64,000 bases of DNA from Lachnospiraceae bacterium (GTDB lineage: Bacteria; Bacillota; Clostridia; Lachnospirales; Lachnospiraceae). The position numbers were made by a program, and so were the translations under genes. Shown here in pieces: positions 41,606 through 50,115 of the stretch. The notes under the pieces were generated by a model. It saw nothing but the letters and a program-made list of their open reading frames with translations. It did no database searches and was not told the DNA's origin. Position 1 is the stretch's first letter; the number at the start of each line of letters is the position of its first letter. The stretch covers positions 248,001 to 312,000 of the forward strand of contig CAJTCV010000001.1 of assembly GCA_910574805.1 (NCBI GenBank), read 5' to 3'.

Positions 41606-42109
41606 ATGAAAGAAAAACTGACCAGAAAAGATGTGGAAAAGATCCAGGCAGAGATCGACCACCGCAAGCTGGTCCTCCGTCCCCAGATCCTGGACGCCGT
41701 CCGGGAAGCACGCGCCCAGGGAGATCTGAGCGAGAATTTTGAATATTATGCCGCGCGGCGCGAGAACGGCACCAACAACAGCCGGATCCGCTATCTGGAA
41801 CGGATGCTGAAGAATGCCGTTATCGTGGAGGACCATACCTCTTCGGATGAGGTGGGGCTCAACAAGTCCGTCACAGTCTACATTGAGGAAGATGACGAAT
41901 GCGAGACCTACCGGATCGTCACCAGCATCCGCGGCAACTCCATGAAAAACCTGATCAGCATCGAATCTCCCCTGGGAAAGGCGCTTCTGCGCCACCGGGT
42001 GGGCGATACGGTCACAGTCCCGGTCAATGACACCTACAGCTATGACGTGGTCATCCGGGAGATCACGGATGACCAGGGAGAGGACGGAGACAGCATCCGG
42101 GCATTTTAA
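41606..42109 (+). CDS. greA: Transcription elongation factor GreA-type
   Basis: 167 residues. N-terminal coiled coil with the acidic tip region (AREARAQGDLSENFEYYAARREN) that enters the RNA polymerase secondary channel, then the FKBP-like GreA C domain (VTVYIEEDDECETYRIV...ESPLGKALLRHRVGDTVTV). The start codon choice is the ATG at 41606 with AAAGG 10 nt upstream; a TTG at 41597 is also possible. It rescues backtracked polymerase. Sequence is slightly divergent from canonical GreA, so a paralogous Gre factor is possible. Confidence 0.9.
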   Translation: MKEKLTRKDVEKIQAEIDHRKLVLRPQILDAVREARAQGDLSENFEYYAARRENGTNNSRIRYLERMLKNAVIVEDHTSSDEVGLNKSVTVYIEEDDECETYRIVTSIRGNSMKNLISIESPLGKALLRHRVGDTVTVPVNDTYSYDVVIREITDDQGEDGDSIRAF

Positions 42110-42175
42110 CTTGGTACTTTTCATCCGGCTCATTATTTGTTACAATAATACTAACGAAACAGCATCTGAGGCAAT

Positions 42176-42397
42176 CCGGATGCGGAACTCAAAAACAGCT
42201 TCCGGAGGAACTTTGCCCGGAACGCCCTTTGGTCGCGCAGCAGACAAAGGGCGTTCCAGACGCCGGGCAAGGTTCAGCCGGATGCGGAACTCAAAAACAG
42301 CTTCCGGAAGAACTTTGCCCGGAACGCCCTTTGGTCGCGCAGCAGGCAAAGGGCGTTCCAGACGCCGGGCGAGGTTCAGCCGGATGCGGAACTCAAA
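42176..42397. repeat. 102-bp tandem repeat, 2 full copies plus a partial third
   Basis: CCGGATGCGGAACTC recurs at 42176, 42278 and 42380, an exact 102-bp period. The two full units are nearly identical and the third stops after about 18 bp, just before the GGAGG of the kinase gene. Each unit is a large hairpin: on the minus strand CCGG-GAAC-TTGCCCGG...GGAACGCCCTTTG folds with CAAAGGGCGTTCC...GGGCAA-GTTC-CCGG. Read on the minus strand each unit begins GAGTTCCGCATC and ends GCTGTTTTT. It fills the 302-bp spacer between greA and the kinase gene. The unit is related to the repeat at 54241. Confidence 0.92.
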
Positions 42398-42411
42398 TGG
42401 AGGTAATTCCC

Positions 42412-43740
42412 ATGAAAACATATGATGTCATCGCGCTGGGCGAATTACTGATCGATTTTACCCAGAACGGCGTGAGTGCGCAGGGCAACGGATTATTTGA
42501 AGCCAATCCGGGCGGAGCCCCCTGCAATGTCCTCTCCATGCTGAACAATCTGGGGAAGAAGACTTCTTTTATCGGCAAGGTCGGTAAGGACCAGTTCGGA
42601 ATGACGCTGAAATCTGCCCTGGAAGAGCTGGGCATCGGCACAGACAACCTGATGATGGACGACGAGATTCATACGACGCTGGCACTCGTACACACGTTCG
42701 AGGACGGTGACCGGGATTTTTCTTTCTACCGGAATCCCGGCGCAGACATGATGCTCCGGGCGGACGAGCTGTCGGAGGACCTGATCCGGGACACCAGACT
42801 CTTCCATTTCGGAACCCTTTCCATGACCCATGAAGGGGTTCGGGAAGCAACCGTGAAGGCAGTTACCCTGGCGAAGGAAGCCGGAGCTCTCATAAGCTTC
42901 GACCCCAACCTGAGAGAACCGCTGTGGGATACGCTGGACCATGCCAAAAAAGAGATCCGCTGGGGACTCGGCCAGTGCGATATTCTGAAGATCTCCGACA
43001 ATGAGATCCAGTGGCTCACCGGTAAAGAGGATTTCACAGAAGGCGTAAACGAAATCCGCAGAGAATTTCCCATCCCGCTGATCCTGGTATCCATGGGCAG
43101 AGACGGAAGCCGGGCTTATTACAAAGACGGTTATGTGGAGGCGGCGCCCTTCCTTCAGGAGCACACCATCGAGACCACCGGCGCCGGCGACACCTTCTGC
43201 GCCTGCATCATCAACTATGTACTGGACCATGGACTGACGGACCTGACCGAGGACCAGCTCCGGGAGATGCTGACCTTTGCCAATGCCGCCGCTTCCATCA
43301 TCACGACAAAAAAAGGAGCCCTTCGGGTCATGCCGACCTTTGAAGAGGTTCAGAGCTATCTCTCCGCTCATACGGTCCGGCGTATGGAGGGGAACACCAC
43401 AAGGAGGAAAGTTACTATGGAATTATTTGACAAGATGAACGAACTTGCGAAAAATGCTGCATCCAAGACCGGAGAGGTCCTGGAGGACACCCGTCTGAAG
43501 ACACAGATTCTGAACGATGAGAAATCCATCCGGGAACTGCAGGCGAAGATCGGCGCCTTCTATTATAAGAAATTCGCTGCAGGCGAAGCAGTGGAGGACG
43601 AAGTGGCTGAATTCTGTACGGCAATTTCCGTCCATCTGGCAAACATCGAGCAGAAAAAGGCTTCCATGAGCTCAGGAAAACGTGCGGCTCAGGAAAAGGA
43701 AGAGCCTGCCATCGAAGGAAATGACAGACCTCTGGATTAA
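42412..43740 (+). CDS. PfkB-family sugar kinase fused to a coiled-coil protein
   Basis: 442 residues. Residues 1-330 are a complete PfkB/ribokinase-type kinase, fructokinase-like: DVIALGELLIDFTQNG, NPGGAPCNVLSMLNNLG, FDPNLREPLW, and the catalytic TTGAGDTFCACIINY. Residues 336-442 (starting MELFDKMNELAKNAASKTGE) form a charged helical domain with no stop codon between. An ideal AAGGAGG (43401-43407) and ATG (43417) precede that second domain in the same frame, so it looks like a separate gene whose upstream stop was lost, or is made as a second product. GGAGG lies 8 nt before the first ATG. The 102-bp repeats lie immediately upstream. Confidence 0.88.
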   Translation: MKTYDVIALGELLIDFTQNGVSAQGNGLFEANPGGAPCNVLSMLNNLGKKTSFIGKVGKDQFGMTLKSALEELGIGTDNLMMDDEIHTTLALVHTFEDGDRDFSFYRNPGADMMLRADELSEDLIRDTRLFHFGTLSMTHEGVREATVKAVTLAKEAGALISFDPNLREPLWDTLDHAKKEIRWGLGQCDILKISDNEIQWLTGKEDFTEGVNEIRREFPIPLILVSMGRDGSRAYYKDGYVEAAPFLQEHTIETTGAGDTFCACIINYVLDHGLTDLTEDQLREMLTFANAAASIITTKKGALRVMPTFEEVQSYLSAHTVRRMEGNTTRRKVTMELFDKMNELAKNAASKTGEVLEDTRLKTQILNDEKSIRELQAKIGAFYYKKFAAGEAVEDEVAEFCTAISVHLANIEQKKASMSSGKRAAQEKEEPAIEGNDRPLD

Positions 43741-43749
43741 GACTGATAA

Positions 43750-43776
43750 AAGGGCGGCTGCATGCCGCCCTCTTTT
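43750..43776. terminator. Bidirectional terminator
   Basis: AGGGCGGC (43751-43758) pairs with GCCGCCCT (43764-43771), followed by CTTTTTAT on the plus strand and TTTTATC on the minus strand. It separates the kinase gene from the convergent ABC exporter gene. Confidence 0.9.
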
Positions 43777-45539
43777 TATAACTCCTGCCGGGTTTTATCT
43801 CCGAAATCCGCGGATGTATACAACTGATGGTAGACTCCTTTTTTTACCATCAGCGTCCTGTGATCTCCTTCTTCCACGATCTGGTTGCCGGAAAGCACCA
43901 GGATCCGGTCCGCGCCGTGAATCGTCGTCAGCCGATGGGCAATGGTGAGCGTCGTCCTGCCCGCCGCCAGCTTCTCCAGTGATTCGGATACCAGATGCTC
44001 GCTCTCATTGTCCAGGGCAGCCGTAGCTTCGTCCAGGAGAAGGATCCTGGGCGCCTTCAAGAACACTCTCGCAATGCTGATTCTCTGCTTCTGTCCTCCG
44101 GACAGCTTTACACCCCGTTCCCCCACAAAGGTATCGTAACCGTCCTTCAGCCCCAGGATAAACTCATGTGCTCTGGCACGTTTCGCTGCCTCTGTCACTT
44201 CCTCCCGGGTCGCTCCCGGCCTTCCATAGGCTATATTCTCATACACCGACCCCGAGAAAAGATACACGTCCTGCTGAACCACACCGATGTTGTCCCGCAG
44301 ACTCTTCAGCGTCACATGCCGAATGTCCGTTCCGTCCAGCAGAATCTCTCCCTCTGTGGGATCGTAAAAGCGGGGGATCAGGCTGCACAGCGTCGTCTTC
44401 CCGCCTCCTGACGGTCCTACCAGCGCCACCTTTTCCCCGGGACGGATGGTCAGGTCGATATGAGAAAGCACCGGCGCAGGATCGTCGGGATATGCAAAAG
44501 ACACATGCCGGAAAGTGATCTCCCCCATGACATTTTCCAATGGAACCGCTCCTTCTTCATCGAAAATATCGATGGATGCGTCCATCAGCTCCATGAAACG
44601 CTCAATCCCCGTCATCCCGCGCTGGAACTGCTCCGCGAACTCGATAATCCGGCGTATGGTGGCCAGCAGTGTCGTCACATACAGCGTATATGCCACCAGA
44701 TCAGCCGGCGCAATCAGTCCGTTCATCATAAAGACGCCCCCGGCCACGATTACCACCGTGTACATCAGTCCGTCGAAGATCCGGATGGTATTCTGAAAGG
44801 CCGCCATATACCGGTAGGTCTGCCGCTTGATCTTCAGAAATTCCTGATTGTCCCGGCTGAACTTGTCCATTTCCATGGCTTCGTTGGCAAAAGCGCGGAC
44901 TACTTTATTTCCCAGAAGATTGTCCTCGATCCGGGCATTCAGCTCTCCAATATGATTCCTCTGGCGCCTGAATGCGCCCCGTACCTGCAGATTAAAATAC
45001 GTACAGGACACCGCCATCACCGGGATCAGCAGGAAAATAATCACAGTCAGGAGCACATTGACCCGGGCCAGGATCACAAAGGACACCGCCGCCTTCAGAA
45101 ACGCAATAAAAAATTCCTCCGGGCAGTGATGGGCAAACTCCGTCACATCAAAGAGATCGCTGGTAATCCGGGACATGATCTGCCCCACCTTGGTATTGTT
45201 GAAATAATTGTCAGACAGCTTCTGCAGATGGGCGAACGCATCCTCCCGCATGTCCGTCTCGATGGCAGCGCCCATCACATGCCCGGTATAGGCCATATAA
45301 AAGCTTGCCATGCCGTCCACAATCCGCAAAGCGAGATACACGCCTCCGATCGTTGCGATCATCCGCAGGGTGAGCGCCTGCAGATCGTTCATCCCCACAT
45401 GGGTGATATACCGGAGAATCAGAGGTAATACCAGTTCACAGACCGTGGTAAGCGCGGCACACAGCAGGTCCATCAGCATAATCCATCTGTATTTCCGGTA
45501 ATAGGGAAGAAATCTTCGCAAAAGTATCCTGGTCTTCAT
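43776..45539 (-). CDS. ABC transporter, fused permease and ATPase (exporter type)
   Basis: 587 residues. Six membrane helices in residues 1-310 (ABC_membrane) and an ATPase domain with Walker A GPSGGGKTT, signature LSGGQKQR, Walker B ILLLDEATAALD and the H-loop IAHRL. It is a half-transporter that would work as a homodimer, or with a partner, but no second ABC gene is next to it. Substrate (drug, lipid or peptide) cannot be told from sequence. AGGG lies 8 nt before the ATG. Divergent from tyrA. Confidence 0.92.
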   Translation of the reverse strand: MKTRILLRRFLPYYRKYRWIMLMDLLCAALTTVCELVLPLILRYITHVGMNDLQALTLRMIATIGGVYLALRIVDGMASFYMAYTGHVMGAAIETDMREDAFAHLQKLSDNYFNNTKVGQIMSRITSDLFDVTEFAHHCPEEFFIAFLKAAVSFVILARVNVLLTVIIFLLIPVMAVSCTYFNLQVRGAFRRQRNHIGELNARIEDNLLGNKVVRAFANEAMEMDKFSRDNQEFLKIKRQTYRYMAAFQNTIRIFDGLMYTVVIVAGGVFMMNGLIAPADLVAYTLYVTTLLATIRRIIEFAEQFQRGMTGIERFMELMDASIDIFDEEGAVPLENVMGEITFRHVSFAYPDDPAPVLSHIDLTIRPGEKVALVGPSGGGKTTLCSLIPRFYDPTEGEILLDGTDIRHVTLKSLRDNIGVVQQDVYLFSGSVYENIAYGRPGATREEVTEAAKRARAHEFILGLKDGYDTFVGERGVKLSGGQKQRISIARVFLKAPRILLLDEATAALDNESEHLVSESLEKLAAGRTTLTIAHRLTTIHGADRILVLSGNQIVEEGDHRTLMVKKGVYHQLYTSADFGDKTRQEL

Positions 45540-45634
45540 CGTATTTACCCTGTTCCTTTCCTGATTGTCATAGCTTTTTTTATTGTATCATGAAGGCGGC
45601 GGTTCCGCCACTTGAATCTTTACCGGCACTTTTC

Positions 45635-45683
45635 CTTTTCATTTTCTGGAAACCGTGCTATACTTAATGCATTAACGCATTAA
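45635..45683 (+). promoter_or_regulatory. Promoter and palindrome upstream of tyrA
   Basis: TTTTCA, 17-bp spacer, TATACT (45659-45664) with an extended -10 TG. Directly at the -10 begins TTAATGC-ATTAAC-GCATTAA (45664-45683), a 7-bp inverted repeat that runs up to the AAAGGAG of tyrA. This is a candidate operator; there is no T-box in the short leader. Confidence 0.55.
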
Positions 45684-45698
45684 AGGAGACCTGATTTT

Positions 45699-46787
45699 AT
45701 GAAAACTGGTTTTATCGGACTTGGGCTTATAGGCGGTTCCATCGCCAGAGCAGTCCGTTATTTTTATCCGGAAGCCGAGATCGTGGCAGCTTCCCGCACC
45801 CGTGCGCCTCTGGAGCAGGCGGTAAAAGACGGTGTTGTGAACCGGATCCTCCCGGGTGTGACAGAGGACTTTGCAGACTGCGACTACGTGTTTCTGTGCG
45901 CACCCGTGGCAGACAATACCGAATATCTGAAGGCATTGAAGCCCGTCATCCGATCCTCCTGCATCCTCACGGACGTGGGCAGCACCAAATGCGATATTCA
46001 TGAAAAGGTAACGGAGCTGGGGCTGGAGGAAAATTTTATCGGAGGACATCCCATGACAGGCTCTGAGAAGACGGGCTACGCCCATTCCAGACGAATTCTT
46101 ATTGAAAATGCCTACTATGTTCTCACCCCCACCTCCCGGATCTCCAAAGAGGCGGTGGAACGCTACCGGGATTTTATCGCCAGCCTCAAAGCGCTGCCAC
46201 TGGTACTGGATTACCGGACTCATGATTATGTGACTGCCGGGATCAGCCATCTGCCCCACATCATCGCATCCTCTCTGGTGAACCTGGTGCGGGATTCGGA
46301 TACCGAGGACGGGATCATGAAACTGGTGGCTGCCGGAGGTTTCAAGGATATCACCCGGATCGCCTCCTCCTCCCCGGAGATGTGGGAGCAGATCTGCATG
46401 GCCAACCGGAAAAATATTTCTTCCATATTAAACGACTATATCCAGTCCCTGACCCGGATCCGGCAGCAGCTGGACTGCGGGGAGGCAGGGGCTGTTTACC
46501 GTCTGTTTGAAAGCTCCCGGGACTACCGGGACAGCCTCCCTGCAAAGGGCAGCGGACCAATCCAGCCCGCCTATGAGATCTACTGTGATATGGTGGATGA
46601 AGCCGGCGGCATCGCCACCCTTGCCACGATCCTGGCCAGCAACCAGATCAACCTGAAAAATATCGGCATTGTCCACAGCCGGGAGTTCATCGAGGCCGTC
46701 CTGCGCATCGAATTTTACGATGAGCACGCCCTAAGACAGGCCATTGACATCCTCAGAAAATACCGCTATGTGATCTATGAGCGCTGA
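45699..46787 (+). CDS. tyrA: Prephenate dehydrogenase with ACT domain
   Basis: 362 residues. Nucleotide-binding FIGLGLIGGSIARAVR, catalytic region GGHPMTGSEKTGYAHS and TAGISHLPHIIASSLV, and a C-terminal ACT domain (about 295-362, GGIATLATILASNQINLKNIGIV) that probably gives tyrosine feedback control. It converts prephenate to 4-hydroxyphenylpyruvate. AAAGGAG lies 10 nt before the ATG. It precedes aroA by 70 bp. Confidence 0.94.
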   Translation: MKTGFIGLGLIGGSIARAVRYFYPEAEIVAASRTRAPLEQAVKDGVVNRILPGVTEDFADCDYVFLCAPVADNTEYLKALKPVIRSSCILTDVGSTKCDIHEKVTELGLEENFIGGHPMTGSEKTGYAHSRRILIENAYYVLTPTSRISKEAVERYRDFIASLKALPLVLDYRTHDYVTAGISHLPHIIASSLVNLVRDSDTEDGIMKLVAAGGFKDITRIASSSPEMWEQICMANRKNISSILNDYIQSLTRIRQQLDCGEAGAVYRLFESSRDYRDSLPAKGSGPIQPAYEIYCDMVDEAGGIATLATILASNQINLKNIGIVHSREFIEAVLRIEFYDEHALRQAIDILRKYRYVIYER

Positions 46788-46857
46788 TACATATGAAAAA
46801 CGGCCCCGCTGTCCCGACACCGGAGCCACACCAGACTGTCATAAGGAGTATTTCACC

Positions 46858-48144
46858 ATGAAATTCACAAGAGCAGAAGCACTGAAAGGGACTGTCACGG
46901 TCCCGGGAGACAAGAGTATCTCCCACCGCTGTATTATGTTCGGGGCGCTTTCCGACGGCACCACCCGGGTAACCAATTTTCTGAAAGGGGCGGACTGTCT
47001 CTCCACCATCCAATGCTTCCGGAAGCTGGGAATCCGAATCGACGATACCGCAGACGAGATCCTGATTCACGGAAAAGGGCTGCACGGACTCACCGCTCCA
47101 GGCGGTCCTCTGGACACAGGCAACAGCGGGACCACCACCCGGCTCATCTGCGGGATCCTTGCCGGACAGGATTTTACCACCAGCCTGAACGGAGACGCCT
47201 CCATTCAGTCCCGCCCCATGAAACGGGTCATGGATCCTCTGTCCCGGATGGGCGCCCGGATCGAGAGCCTGAGGCACAACGACTGCGCTCCGTTGCTGAT
47301 CAGTGGAAGCCCCCTGCACGGAATCCATTACCAGTCCCCTGTGGCATCTGCCCAGGTGAAATCCTGTATCCTGCTGGCAGGACTCTATGCAGACAGTCCC
47401 ACCAGCGTGACGGAACCCTGCCGGTCAAGGGACCACTCCGAGATCCTCCTGAGGCATTTCGGCGCCTCGGTAAAAACGGAAGGCACCACCGCCTCCATAG
47501 AGCCGGAACCGGCGCTCCATGCACAGGAGATCCGCGTACCCGGCGATATTTCTTCCGCCGCCTATTTTATTGCTGCAGGGCTTCTGGTACAAGGATCCGA
47601 GATCCTCATCCGGAACGTAGGTATCAATCCCACCCGGGACGGACTTCTGCGGGTCTGCCGGGATATGGGAGCAGACATCACGCTCCTGAATGAAGACCGA
47701 AGCCAGGGAGAACCGACGGCTGATCTGCTCGTCCGCCACAGCAGTCTGCACGGCACTACGGTGGAGGGGGCTCTGATTCCCACGCTGATTGACGAGCTCC
47801 CGGTGGTGGCTGCTCTGGCATGTTTTGCCCGGGGCACGACCGTCATCCGGGATGCCCAGGAACTGAAAGTAAAGGAATCCAACCGGATCGACGTCATGGT
47901 GAAGAATCTGAGCGCCATGGGAGCTCAGATCACCGCCACAAAGGACGGCATGATCATCGAAGGAGGAGCTCCTCTGCACGGAGCGGTGATCGACAGCCGC
48001 CTCGACCACCGCATCGCCATGACCTTCGCTGTCGCAGCCCTTGCCGCTGACGGAGAGACGCACATCCAGGGCGCCGACTGCGTGCGCATCAGCTATCCCG
48101 GATTTTATGAAGACCTTCACAGGCTCTGCCACTCCTCCTGCTGA
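46858..48144 (+). CDS. aroA: 3-Phosphoshikimate 1-carboxyvinyltransferase (EPSP synthase)
   Basis: 428 residues. PEP/S3P motifs: VPGDKSISHRCIMFGAL, LDTGNSGTTTRLICGIL, DASIQSRPMKRVMDPL, VKSCILLAG, EPCRSRDHSE, ELPVVAALACFARGTTVI, KVKESNRIDVM and RLDHRIAMTFAVAAL. The GNSGTTTR motif differs from the GNAGTxxR class I form and fits the glyphosate-tolerant class II group; this is a family-based inference. AAGGAG lies 9 nt before the ATG at 46858. Cotranscribed with tyrA. Confidence 0.96.
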   Translation: MKFTRAEALKGTVTVPGDKSISHRCIMFGALSDGTTRVTNFLKGADCLSTIQCFRKLGIRIDDTADEILIHGKGLHGLTAPGGPLDTGNSGTTTRLICGILAGQDFTTSLNGDASIQSRPMKRVMDPLSRMGARIESLRHNDCAPLLISGSPLHGIHYQSPVASAQVKSCILLAGLYADSPTSVTEPCRSRDHSEILLRHFGASVKTEGTTASIEPEPALHAQEIRVPGDISSAAYFIAAGLLVQGSEILIRNVGINPTRDGLLRVCRDMGADITLLNEDRSQGEPTADLLVRHSSLHGTTVEGALIPTLIDELPVVAALACFARGTTVIRDAQELKVKESNRIDVMVKNLSAMGAQITATKDGMIIEGGAPLHGAVIDSRLDHRIAMTFAVAALAADGETHIQGADCVRISYPGFYEDLHRLCHSSC

Positions 48145-48210
48145 CTCCCGGCCATTCCTTTCCCAGGCCCGAAGTCCTGCCCCTGCATTCCTTTGCAGGA
48201 AAACAAAGGG

Positions 48211-48237
48211 CCGGCTGAACGCCGGGCACCGGTTTTA
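48211..48237 (+). terminator. Possible terminator of tyrA-aroA
   Basis: CCGGC-TGAAC-GCCGG followed after 6 nt by GGTTTTAC. The stem is only 5 bp, so this is weak. Confidence 0.35.
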
Positions 48238-48330
48238 CAAAATTCCACATATTTCTCTGGAAATTTTCCCGGAATCAGTGTAAAATAGACGAAAGTACAT
48301 TTGATAACCACACGGGGAAAGGGAACAGTC

Positions 48331-48981
48331 ATGAATTGTATCATCATCGGAATCGCCGGCGGAACCGGATCCGGAAAATCTACATTTACCAAACGGCTGA
48401 AGGACGAATTCAAGGAGGATGTGGCCGTCATCTATCATGACAACTATTACCGCAGACAGGACGAAGTCCCGTTTGAAGAGCGTAAGAAGGTGAATTATGA
48501 CCATCCGGATTCACTGGAGACCCAGCTTCTGCTGGAACATCTGCACATGTTGAAGGACGGCAGGCCGATCCAGTGCCCGGTCTATGATTACAGCCTGCAC
48601 AACCGGTCTGACCAGCTGCTGCATATCGAACCCAGGAAGATTATCATCGTGGAAGGGATCCTGCTGCTGGCCGACAAAAGGATCCGGGACCTGCTGGACA
48701 TCAAGATCTATGTGGAAGCCGACGCGGACGAACGGATTCTGCGCAGAATCGTCCGGGACGTCAAGGAACGCGGACGGGATATCGACAATATCGTGGAGCA
48801 GTACCTGACCACGGTAAAGCCCATGCACTATCTCTATGTGGAGCCCACCCGGGCCCTGGCAGATATTGTCATCAACAGCGGCATGAACAATGTGGCATTT
48901 GACATCGTCCGCTCCAGAATCCAGCTCATGCTGGAGGAAGAAGACTTTGAATTCTCTGCGGATATGGAGATCCCCGGATAA
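48331..48981 (+). CDS. udk: Uridine kinase
   Basis: 216 residues. P-loop GIAGGTGSGKSTF, HDNYYR, the nucleoside-binding NYDHPDSLETQLLLEHL and CPVYDYSLHNRS, and VEGILLLADKRIRDLLDIKIYVE. It phosphorylates uridine and cytidine with GTP or ATP in pyrimidine salvage. AAAGGG lies 9 nt before the ATG at 48331. A TGGAAA-17-TAAAAT promoter-like pair near 48259-48287 may serve it. Confidence 0.95.
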   Translation: MNCIIIGIAGGTGSGKSTFTKRLKDEFKEDVAVIYHDNYYRRQDEVPFEERKKVNYDHPDSLETQLLLEHLHMLKDGRPIQCPVYDYSLHNRSDQLLHIEPRKIIIVEGILLLADKRIRDLLDIKIYVEADADERILRRIVRDVKERGRDIDNIVEQYLTTVKPMHYLYVEPTRALADIVINSGMNNVAFDIVRSRIQLMLEEEDFEFSADMEIPG

Positions 48982-49008
48982 GGCCGCGCTGCTTTTTCGG
49001 TGAGTAAA

Positions 49009-49061
49009 AAAAGAACGGATCCCTGGACTGTACAGCAACGCAGTCGAAGGATCCGTTTTTC
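49009..49061. terminator. Bidirectional terminator between udk and queA
   Basis: AACGGATCC (49014-49022) pairs perfectly with GGATCCGTT (49049-49057), with an inner GACT/AGTC stem. T runs follow on both strands. Confidence 0.88.
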
Positions 49062-49079
49062 ATTCTGTAACATTTTGTG

Positions 49080-50105
49080 TCAAATTATAAACATGGCATC
49101 CCCAAAACTAAAGAACCGGTATCGCTCTTTTACCGCCGCCTCATATGCTTTCAGGATCCTCTCCCGGCCGGCCAGCGCCGACACCAGCATCAGAAGGGTG
49201 GACTCCGGCAGATGAAAATTGGTGATCAGGCAGTCGGTCAGCCGGAACTCATACCCCGGATAGATAAAGATATCCGTCCACCCGCTGCCGGCTCTCAGAA
49301 CCCCGTCCTCATCCGCTGCAGATTCCAGAGTCCTGCAGCTTGTGGTGCCCACGGCAATGATCCTTCCGCCGCCTGCCCTCGTCTCATTGATGATCCTCGC
49401 CTGCTCTTCCTCCACCACGTAGAATTCCGAATGCATATGATGATCCTCGATCGCTTCCACCTTTACCGGTCGAAAGGTCCCAAGCCCCACGTGGAGCGTC
49501 ACATGAGCGATCTGCACACCCTTCTTTCGGATCTCATCCAGAAGCTCCGGCGTGAAATGAAGCCCTGCCGTAGGTGCCGCCGCAGAACCGTCATGCTTCG
49601 CATACACCGTCTGATAGCGGTTCCTGTCCTTAAGCTGATGCGTGATATACGGCGGAAGCGGCATCTGTCCCAGCCGGTCCAGAATCTCTTCAAAGATTCC
49701 CTCATAAGTGAACCGGATCAGCCGGTTGCCCTCCTCCACCACCTCCAGCACCTCTCCCCTCAGAAGTCCGTCACCGAAACAGAGCCTTACTCCGGGCCGC
49801 GCCTTCTTTCCCGGCTTCACCAGAGTCTCCCATACATCATCTGCTCTGCGCTTCAGAAGCAACACCTCGATCTTTGCACCGGTTCCCTCCCTGCTGCCGA
49901 TCAGACGGGCGGGGATCACCTTCGTATCATTGACCACCAGACAGTCACCCGGGCGCAGATACTCCCTGATCTCCCGAAAGATATGATGCTCCGTCTCTCC
50001 GGTGCTTCGATTGAGAACCAGCAGTCTGGAGCCGGACCGGTCCTCCAGCGGATCCTGTGCTATGAGCTCCCTGGGCAGCTCATAATAAAAATCATGTAAA
50101 TCCAT
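49080..50105 (-). CDS. queA: S-adenosylmethionine:tRNA ribosyltransferase-isomerase
   Basis: 341 residues. Starts [29 protein letters not shown]; further motifs [46 protein letters not shown] and [19 protein letters not shown]. It transfers the ribosyl part of SAM to preQ1-tRNA, the step before QueH. It is 10 bp downstream of the CotH-like gene, so it should be read from the pheST T-box promoter. Confidence 0.96.
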   Translation of the reverse strand: MDLHDFYYELPRELIAQDPLEDRSGSRLLVLNRSTGETEHHIFREIREYLRPGDCLVVNDTKVIPARLIGSREGTGAKIEVLLLKRRADDVWETLVKPGKKARPGVRLCFGDGLLRGEVLEVVEEGNRLIRFTYEGIFEEILDRLGQMPLPPYITHQLKDRNRYQTVYAKHDGSAAAPTAGLHFTPELLDEIRKKGVQIAHVTLHVGLGTFRPVKVEAIEDHHMHSEFYVVEEEQARIINETRAGGGRIIAVGTTSCRTLESAADEDGVLRAGSGWTDIFIYPGYEFRLTDCLITNFHLPESTLLMLVSALAGRERILKAYEAAVKERYRFFSFGDAMFII

Positions 50106-50115
50106 CGTTTCGCCT

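Noticed and set aside
42176-42397. CRISPR-like array
   Set aside because: The units are directly adjacent, 102 bp long and nearly identical throughout; there are no distinct spacers and no cas genes.
42027-42425. Open frames through the 102-bp repeats that would encode a 34-residue repeat protein
   Set aside because: Because 102 is a multiple of 3, frames stay open on both strands (three different frames). None has its own ribosome binding site, and the kinase has a clear GGAGG at 42398-42402 after the repeats. Treated as a by-product of the period.
48181-48240. A third degenerate copy of the structured repeat (shares CCGGCTGAAC and GCCGGGC)
   Set aside because: Only about ten bases match, the GAGTTCCGCATC and GCTGTTTTT ends are missing, and the sequence is better read as a weak terminator.
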